Positions 63,301 to 64,000 of a DNA stretch of 64,000 bases are shown piece by piece (the first letter of the stretch is position 1; each line of letters opens with the position of its first letter). The DNA is from Siderastrea siderea (taxonomy: Eukaryota; Cnidaria; Anthozoa; Scleractinia; Rhizangiidae), in the NCBI GenBank assembly GCA_964030785.1, contig OZ034967.1, positions 62,697,712-62,761,711 on the forward strand, given 5' to 3'. A program made the translations under genes and the position numbers. Under the pieces are notes generated by a model. It had not been told where the DNA came from and searched no databases. It saw nothing but the letters and a program-made list of their open reading frames with translations.

Positions 63301-64000
63301 CTCACAGTCTAGTTTCCTTGGATTTACATCGCTTACCGCGAAACCATGAAGCGTTTTACAATACAAATGTTTTAAAACAGTGGATCGTGATATGTTGAAG
63401 GATGCAATGAGCAGTTTAGTATGCTGACTGTAAAAGAAGACATTAAACAATTTTAAGTTGTCGCTAGTAACAATTCAACAATTCTAGACATTTTGTTGAC
63501 CTTGGTACCATTCGCTCAAAACGGAAGACTGTTGCAAAGACCGGTTCTTTTAGCTTTTTCCTTTGTTATGTCGTGCAGATAAAACTTAGATATACATTGT
63601 AGTTTCCCAGAGTTATAAAATCGTTATTACTCTATAATTTTATTATGTCTCAATTTTTTGTTACAGGCTGAGGATCTGTCCGAGTACCAACTCTGGGTCT
63701 TGTCGGGCAAGGAGGACGGCGCTTACCCGCTTATAGGTGAGTGATCAACATGCAGCTTCTCCTTTCTATGTCACTCAAGCATACAGATGACAAGGAAATA
63801 AGAACAATGGAGATTTTCTCGTGATTTTTGCGGAGCAAACACTAAGAAGCGCGTTGTAATTATTTCACGAAGTTTTCCTCACGAGCTTTCTTGTTCTCTT
63901 TTCATTGGTATGTTCAGAAACATGAAAGAGTATAATATACTCGCTAGCAGACTCTTGCGTAAGACAGACACGTGGACTCCGTTTCTGTTGTCCTTCGTCT
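16553..64000 (+). CDS. RBD-DH-PH-RA protein, ARHGAP20-like RhoGEF/RhoGAP fusion (gene span, 3' partial)
   Basis: Eighteen exons join in one frame of about 582 codons; individual exons are listed separately. Domains in order: a ubiquitin-like Ras-binding fold (residues about 50-125), a DH RhoGEF domain (about 138-342) that would load GTP onto a Rho GTPase, a linker with RRRSAP (about 355-378), a PH domain (about 404-510), and the beginning of a Ras-association domain (about 515 on). Signatures IWLANCxDxV, GWPTTNFVATF and YQLWVxSGKEDxxYPLI identify the PH-RA half as ARHGAP20, a Rap-regulated RhoGAP at membranes. Its RhoGAP domain would lie beyond the window. Vertebrate ARHGAP20, as I know it, has no DH domain. 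The alternative is two adjacent genes, discussed under the 41261 exon. Confidence 0.7.
16748..21260. other. Intron 1 (4.5 kb)
   Basis: Bounded by GTGAGT and a TTAG acceptor. Holds overlapping but undistinguished frames on both strands at 16917-17280, T/A-rich DNA and a C16 tract at 21101-21116. No mobile element boundaries were identified. Confidence 0.6.
21261..21468 (+). CDS. Exon 2: rest of the Ras-binding fold
   Basis: Enters phase 0 after an AG acceptor and leaves phase 1 at GTAAGT. It encodes LSAERNMTVRDLVSGICQEY and onward, matching strand 2 and the helix (TVRDLVxxICxxxxL) of Raf/Tiam-type Ras-binding domains. The second half (NAEIAIEDVDRRLSNFQL) completes the fold and links to the DH domain. 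Confidence 0.8.
21469..22672. other. Intron 2 (1.2 kb)
   Basis: About 21800-21850 carries CTTTTCAACTCAGTTGATAAA-type sequence shared with 40806-40830, the flank of a hammerhead-like motif, so a Penelope-like fragment is likely. An imperfect foldback (arms about 21869-21895 and 21990-22020, core GAACTGGA/TCCAGTTC) follows. Confidence 0.45.
22673..22775 (+). CDS. Exon 3: DH domain, conserved region 1
   Basis: Phase 1 in, phase 2 out (CTAAG|GTTAGA). It encodes RLRCVKELVYAEEVYNECL and onward, matching the DH CR1 consensus (V-x-E-L-x-x-T-E-x-x-Y). The Glu of VKEL is the conserved GTPase-contacting residue. Confidence 0.85.
22776..23786. other. Intron 3 with MITE copy C
   Basis: 23228-23420 is an inverted copy of the repeat at 1113 and 2280 (begins AACCCTTTAAGACCCAACAG, contains TCAGCATCAAATTTCTCC). 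The rest is unremarkable. Confidence 0.55.
23787..23871 (+). CDS. Exon 4: DH domain
   Basis: Follows CCACAG; the split AG|G codon gives Arg. It encodes GKITRAEHHTLFATLEPICS and SLYQK, matching the DH pattern of a short loop followed by LFxNxxxIxxxNxxLL. Leaves phase 0 at AAAAG|GTCAGT. Confidence 0.85.
24286..25142. repeat. Outer MITE-like repeat interrupted by a TTAA element
   Basis: The left end ACCCTTTTACTCCCAGAG and right end CTCTTGGGAGTGAAAGGGTT are inverted relatives. They bracket the inner element; without it the unit would be about 205 bp. Confidence 0.55.
24469..25116. mobile_element. TTAA-flanked element (648 bp) nested in the outer repeat
   Basis: TTAA at 24465-24468 and 25117-25120. 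Inverted ends are GGTGATTCC/GGAATCACC. GGGGTCACCG motifs lie near both ends (about 24566 and 24949), with a GCGCGCGC tract near the right end as in the element at 1317-1935. No transposase. Confidence 0.6.
25674..25719 (+). CDS. Exon 5: DH domain
   Basis: Short 46-nt exon after CTCTCCAG encoding IEEAANNWNSASTAI, phase 0 in and phase 1 out (GATAG|GTAAAG). It fits the DH segment that runs into the conserved IGxIFxxxxPF motif. Confidence 0.78.
27335..27645 (+). repeat. ~100-bp minisatellite array, left part (about 3 units)
   Basis: Units contain CCACAGGAAAGTACTGCTCA, GTAGCTTTCATTTGAATG and TTAGAACCACCTTGTAC. The array stops inside a unit at ..CAGCATAATAA, where the TIR element 27646-29779 begins. 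It resumes at 29780. Confidence 0.8.
27646..29779. mobile_element. 2.1-kb non-autonomous TIR element inserted in the minisatellite
   Basis: Inverted ends CCTTGCATACGG (left) and CCGTATGCAAGG (right), plus subterminal inverted GTGGTGTCCTG (about 27702) and CAGGACACCAC (about 29720). Removing it restores a normal satellite junction (CATAATAA joined to ACAGCACCAC), with 2-3 bases of A-rich duplication. Internal frames of 60-91 codons show no transposase. Confidence 0.6.
29780..30090 (+). repeat. ~100-bp minisatellite array, right part (about 3 units)
   Basis: Continues the array interrupted at 27645; units read CAGCACCACAAGAAAGTACT, CAGTAGCTTTCATTTGA and so on, and decay after about 30060. Confidence 0.8.
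30761..31070. mobile_element. TTAA-flanked element (310 bp) with long TIRs
   Basis: TTAA at 30757-30760 and 31071-31074. Roughly 60-bp inverted ends share GGAAGGTTACTCCAG/CTGGAGTCAATTACC and a nearly exact inner block ATCGCCAATAAAAAGATAAC (reverse complement on the right arm). The right boundary is only 25 bases upstream of exon 6. Confidence 0.7.
31100..31175 (+). CDS. Exon 6: DH domain core
   Basis: After ACGTTTCAG. The split G|GT codon gives the Gly of STAIGAIY. It encodes AIYAEYPLFWDCYNDYFLAY and KFARA, the DH IGxIFxxxxPFxxxYxxY motif. Leaves phase 2 at AGAGC|GTAAGT. Confidence 0.85.
31176..32111. other. Intron 6
   Basis: 31200-31620 is GGGAGGG-rich with repeated GGAGAGGGAGG-like modules. 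No coding signal or element ends were identified. Confidence 0.5.
32112..32214 (+). CDS. Exon 7: DH domain up to the CR3 boundary
   Basis: After TTGCAG. It encodes ALMRQKRENDSEFMSFVHSL, then SHRPQLDALLLKP, ending phase 0 at CCT|GTACGT. LDALLLKP matches the DH sequence L-x-x-L-L-x-K-P before V-Q-R; the Lys is the conserved GTPase-contacting residue. Confidence 0.85.
36853..36972 (+). other. Candidate Arg-rich cassette exon (40 codons, phase 0-0)
   Basis: Lies between a TTAG acceptor-like site and CGG|GTAAGG. In phase 0 it reads MSPQRRRRFSKFRSRIRKSF and continues Arg/Lys/Ser-rich. A second frame is also open and acidic (EEDDSASFEAEYERVFEPLK), so the reading frame is uncertain. Joining it would place 40 residues between KP and VQ of the DH domain. 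It could instead belong to an unrelated or alternative transcript. Confidence 0.3.
38328..38580. mobile_element. MITE-like element (about 253 bp)
   Basis: The left end GCCCTGGTTGTTCAAA and right end TTTCGAACAACCGAACCCGG are imperfect inverted repeats. Internal AAGATTA/TAATCC pairings extend the dyad. No coding capacity. Confidence 0.5.
39320..39430 (+). CDS. Exon 8: DH domain CR3
   Basis: After TTGTTTCAG. It encodes VQHVVECERILSNLLEKTPE and onward to SEFKQ, phase 0 both sides. Joined to exon 7 it gives LLLKPVQ without a gap, then a helix aligning residue for residue with the usual RIPRYPLLLKELLKHTP region, but His replaces the Arg and the Tyr is absent. Confidence 0.85.
39565..39627. repeat. 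A-rich AAAAG-type microsatellite
   Basis: Poly-A passing into GAAA and AGAAA repeats. Next to it (39635-39705, minus strand) is a weak tRNA-like stretch that could be a decayed SINE head. Confidence 0.8.
40197..40230. repeat. (GGAC)n microsatellite
   Basis: About eight and a half tandem GGAC units. Confidence 0.95.
40738..40799 (+). ncRNA. Hammerhead-ribozyme-like motif, Penelope type
   Basis: CTGACGA (40769-40775), a short hairpin GGGC-TAAA-GCTC, then CGAAACGTC (40788-40796). CTGANGA and GAAA are the hammerhead core boxes, and the very short stem after GAAA is typical of Penelope-like elements. The left part CTGACGTTTCGAGCGTCAG can pair with the motif, as in tandem element ends. Confidence 0.5.
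41261..41305 (+). CDS. Exon 9: DH penultimate helix; alternative terminal exon
   Basis: After CTTTCAG. It encodes MVKEKEEEILEGENE, phase 0 to phase 0. The donor AATGAG|GTTTGA is weak, and if unspliced the frame stops at once (Val, then TGA 41309-41311). Splicing to 56477 gives a DH C-terminal helix of normal length (16 residues between FKQM and IYDIQ), which is why I join the two halves into one gene. If the donor is not used, the GEF part ends here as a protein with an incomplete DH helix. Confidence 0.65.
41344..41562. repeat. 27-30-bp minisatellite
   Basis: Tandem copies of a unit with CGCGCTTGGCACTGTTTGCT followed by TTTTCC; about seven units, better conserved in the right half. It begins about 40 bases after exon 9. 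Several frames across it are open on both strands because the unit lacks stops, not because it codes. Confidence 0.85.
41933..42544. mobile_element. TTAA-flanked element (612 bp)
   Basis: TTAA at 41929-41932 and 42545-42548, ends GGACTTTCGCGC and GCGCGAACGTCC. CGGTGACCCC occurs twice inside (about 42061 and 42437), the reverse of the GGGGTCACCG motif of 24469-25116, which suggests the same broad family in opposite orientation. Confidence 0.6.
43083..43165. repeat. GA/G-rich low-complexity tract
   Basis: Strongly purine-biased (GAGGAGAGGAGAGGAG, then G9 and GGGGAGGGGAGG). Open frames across it are compositional. Confidence 0.8.
46458..46964. mobile_element. TIR element with poly-C blocks (507 bp)
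   Basis: Ends are CCGTAAAATCCCGCTT and AAGCGGGATTTTACGG, flanked by TA on both sides (46456-46457 and 46965-46966). Two C16 runs (46480-46495 and 46867-46882) each follow an AAGCC module, and AAGCCC recurs throughout, so the interior grew from subterminal repeats. TA duplication would suit a Tc1/mariner-type MITE; that is inference. Confidence 0.6.
47377..48088. mobile_element. PIF/Harbinger-type non-autonomous element (712 bp)
   Basis: Perfect 58-bp terminal inverted repeats start AGGCTGGTTCACACTTGTGA and run into CATAAG hexamer repeats. The target duplication is TTA (47374-47376 and 48089-48091), the Harbinger signature. A 36-bp perfect hairpin with a 2-base loop lies at 47936-48009. An internal frame (47535-47738) still encodes a Harbinger-like N-terminus. 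Identical TIRs suggest recent activity. Confidence 0.8.
47535..47738 (+). pseudogene. Harbinger transposase N-terminal remnant
   Basis: 67 codons beginning MVDEEENEEALLLMLLRCNR. The segment CWVREIFTKRKQQEDYHNLV and EMRLVDREIYFR matches the region of Harbinger nucleases with RxxWVxxxxxxRxxxGxYHxLVxELRxxxxxxxxYFR. A stop follows and the DDE catalytic part is absent, so it cannot transpose itself. Confidence 0.6.
48255..48335. repeat. (CT)n microsatellite, about 81 bp
   Basis: About 40 CT dinucleotides preceded by a C-rich stretch. The minus-strand Arg-Glu repeat frame here is an artefact. Confidence 0.97.
49436..49935 (-). repeat. ~100-bp minisatellite, inverted cluster (about 4-5 diverged units)
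   Basis: The reverse complement of the 27335/53215 unit: AACATTCAAATGAAAGC, CCTGTGGTGCTTT and TTATGCTGG recur. More diverged than the + strand arrays. Confidence 0.7.
52193..52342 (+). CDS. Candidate alternative first (or cassette) exon of the ARHGAP20-like half
   Basis: A GC-richer open stretch ending phase 0 at GAACAG|GTATTG, in frame with exon 10. ATG at 52217 (context ATTATGG) would start MATQAPVRSAQSPSYAVSLS and continue Ser/Pro/Val-rich to KTPTDAEQ (42 codons), giving an isoform without RBD and most of DH. If instead spliced after TTCAG at 52192 it is a 50-codon phase 0-0 cassette, but that would break the DH helix. A first exon is therefore preferred. Confidence 0.45.
53215..54525 (+). 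repeat. ~100-bp minisatellite, main array (about 12-13 units)
   Basis: Unit: CAGCACCACAGGAAAGTACT, GCTCAGTAGCTTTCATTTGA, ATGG, GGATTTCATAC, TTAGAACCACCTTGTACAGC, ATAATAAA. The first four to five units are nearly identical; units after about 53640 decay and contain interruptions (about 54110-54240). Confidence 0.9.
54932..55150. mobile_element. Palindromic TIR element (about 219 bp)
   Basis: The left arm GGGGCCGGTTACATAACG continues into ACTTAAGATTAAGTGG. It is matched inverted by CCACTTAATCTTAAGT and GCAACTGGGCCC on the right. CCTGG-like sequence lies at both borders as a possible duplication. No coding capacity. Confidence 0.6.
56477..56548 (+). CDS. Exon 10: DH C-terminal helix
   Basis: After CCTCAG, 24 codons, phase 0-0, donor CAT|GTAAGT. 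It encodes CKIYDIQDRFPSDNLCLSEK then QNSH. LxxIQxRF followed by a short NL-containing turn is how DH domains usually end, which links this exon to exons 3-9. Confidence 0.75.
56549..57674. other. Intron 10
   Basis: Frames at 56627-57352 on both strands overlap and have no recognisable domain. No repeat pair defined. Confidence 0.45.
57675..57763 (+). CDS. Exon 11: RRRSAP linker
   Basis: After GCCAG; encodes QRFKTASRRRSAPTTVIKAA then LGGKTHSTK, phase 0 in, phase 2 out. The basic R-R-x-S-A-P motif followed by V-I-x-K-A-L is found at the N-terminus of ARHGAP20. AG|T across the next junction gives Ser. Confidence 0.85.
57764..59435. other. Intron 11
   Basis: A 143-codon frame at 58069-58500 has no recognisable domain or splice support. 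Holds the hAT-like element 58956-59246. Confidence 0.5.
58956..59246. mobile_element. hAT-like MITE (291 bp)
   Basis: Ends TGGGGCGGATCC and (A)GATCCGCCCCA. Flanks GGTCGTGC (58948-58955) and GGTCATGT (59247-59254) agree at 6 of 8 positions, compatible with an aged 8-bp duplication. The interior is rich in GGGGG/CCCCC near both ends. A solitary similar end (CCTAGATCCGCC) occurs near 2111. Confidence 0.5.
59436..59550 (+). CDS. Exon 12: Ser/Pro linker and start of the PH domain
   Basis: Phase 2 in, phase 0 out (TCTTCG|GTAAGT). STIDGSMRMKTSEPSSPSSP is a flexible linker; SRTFIREGPVQLSS is the first PH strand (ARHGAP20: F-x-x-x-G-P-V-E-L). Confidence 0.88.
59657..59721 (+). CDS. Exon 13: PH domain
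   Basis: After ATTTAAG; encodes GMSSQDRHLFLLDDILLVAK then S, the PH motif QERxLFLFNDxLLVAK. Leaves phase 2 at TCAAG|GTGAGC. Confidence 0.9.
60033..60182 (+). CDS. Exon 14: PH domain core
   Basis: After CTTTTCAG; encodes STSSFKLKHRVRVSEIWLAN through GWPTTNFVATF. IWLANCxDxVC and F-V-x-G-W-P-T-x-N-F-V-A-T-F are ARHGAP20-specific signatures. Leaves phase 2 at TTTTAA|GTAAGG. Confidence 0.93.
60475..60509 (+). ncRNA. Hammerhead-like hairpin relic
   Basis: CCCCGAAGGTTTG, a T5 loop, CAAACCGAAATATCGGG. The GGTTTG/CAAACC stem is followed by GAAATATC exactly as in the minus-strand motif at 13130, but the first core box is damaged. Confidence 0.3.
61095..61225 (-). repeat. Single inverted minisatellite unit
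   Basis: ATGAAAGCTACGGAGCAGTG, CTTTCCTGTAGTGCTGTTAT and CCATTCAAATGAA are reverse-complement pieces of the 53215 unit. Confidence 0.6.
61315..61356 (+). CDS. Exon 15: PH C-terminal helix
   Basis: 42-nt exon after TTTTTCAG encoding TSEEKEVWHSLLS, the PH C-terminal helix with its conserved Trp. Phase 2 to phase 2 (GTCCAA|GTAAGT). Confidence 0.88.
61357..61880. other. Intron 15 with foldback
   Basis: GCCTCCAACGCAGACAT (61702-61718) is repeated perfectly inverted at 61781-61797. An A-box-like GTGGCGTAGTGGTTAGG lies near 61415 without a matching B box. Confidence 0.5.
61881..61974 (+). CDS. Exon 16: PH-RA linker and RA domain start
   Basis: After TTTTTTTAAG; encodes KHVKEQKDLEDPKSVNLKVY then NRDMESPDSSGY. 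P-K-S-x-x-L-K-x-x-x-x-D is the ARHGAP20 entry into the RA domain. Ends phase 0 at ATAC|GTACGT. Confidence 0.88.
61975..63123. other. Intron 16 with a large inverted repeat
   Basis: 62001-62286 is a foldback (listed separately). 62290-63120 shows nothing identifiable. Confidence 0.5.
62001..62286. mobile_element. Foldback/MITE with 66-bp arms
   Basis: The left arm 62001-62067 (ATTGAAGAAACGTTGTC to TTTTCTGGGAA) pairs with the right arm 62221-62286 (TCCCAGAATTCCATTCTG to GACAACGTTTCTTCAAT) at roughly 85% by eye. Begins 26 bases after exon 16, so it sits against the donor. Confidence 0.6.
63124..63201 (+). CDS. Exon 17: RA domain
   Basis: After CTCTCCAG; encodes SKSFSVSNMDDAATVVKISL then AQFHVQ, the second RA strand and helix. 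Phase 0-0, donor TTCAG|GTAAGT. Confidence 0.92.
63202..63666. other. Intron 17
   Basis: G11 tract at 63271-63281; otherwise nothing identified. Confidence 0.5.
63667..63736 (+). CDS. Exon 18: RA domain, last exon in the window
   Basis: After TTACAG; encodes AEDLSEYQLWVLSGKEDGAY then PLI, phase 0 in, phase 1 out (TTATAG|GTGAGT). Matches the RA segment D-Y-Q-L-W-V-x-S-G-K-E-x-A-P-Y-P-L-I-G of ARHGAP20. The gene continues beyond the window. Confidence 0.94.
63737..64000. other. Start of intron 18
   Basis: Non-coding to the window edge. Confidence 0.6.

Overview
This is eukaryotic, intron-rich, AT-rich DNA that looks like an anthozoan cnidarian, most probably a stony coral. That assignment is inferred from the animal gene families present, the gene structure and the repeat style (many short TIR elements and coral-like dispersed repeats); no species is claimed. 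Only about 4% of the window is protein-coding, and all confident genes are on the + strand.

Layout. (1) Positions 2-568 are the 3' coding exon of a C2H2 zinc-finger gene whose fingers resemble PRDM13; its 5' part lies outside the window. (2) Positions 569-16552 are 3' flank and intergenic DNA with several MITE-like elements, including one inserted inside another, and two hammerhead-ribozyme-like motifs. (3) From 16553 to the right edge I can build one continuous reading frame of 18 exons (about 582 residues before the edge) with matching splice phases throughout. Domain order is a Ras-binding ubiquitin-like fold (about residues 50-125), a DH/RhoGEF domain (about 138-342), a linker with an RRRSAP motif, a PH domain (about 404-510) and the start of a Ras-association domain (about 515 on). 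The second half matches vertebrate ARHGAP20, whose RhoGAP domain should follow beyond 64000. The gene therefore looks like a GEF-to-GAP fusion: RBD-DH-PH-RA(-RhoGAP).

The last DH exon before the 15.2-kb intron (41261-41305) ends at a weak donor with an in-frame stop 6 bases on. A candidate alternative first exon with its own ATG (52217) precedes the ARHGAP20-like half. The locus may therefore also make a GEF-only form and a GAP-only form. Two further open, phase 0-0 cassette candidates lie in other introns, one strongly arginine-rich.

The introns hold most of the repeats: a roughly 100-bp minisatellite present in both orientations in at least six places, one array of which is split by a 2.1-kb TIR element; a PIF/Harbinger-type element with 58-bp perfect TIRs and TTA duplications; elements flanked by TTAA; a hAT-like 291-bp element; several foldbacks; more Penelope-type hammerhead-like motifs; and simple repeats. 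No rRNA, confident tRNA or CRISPR array was seen. All calls were made by reading the sequence by eye without database searches.
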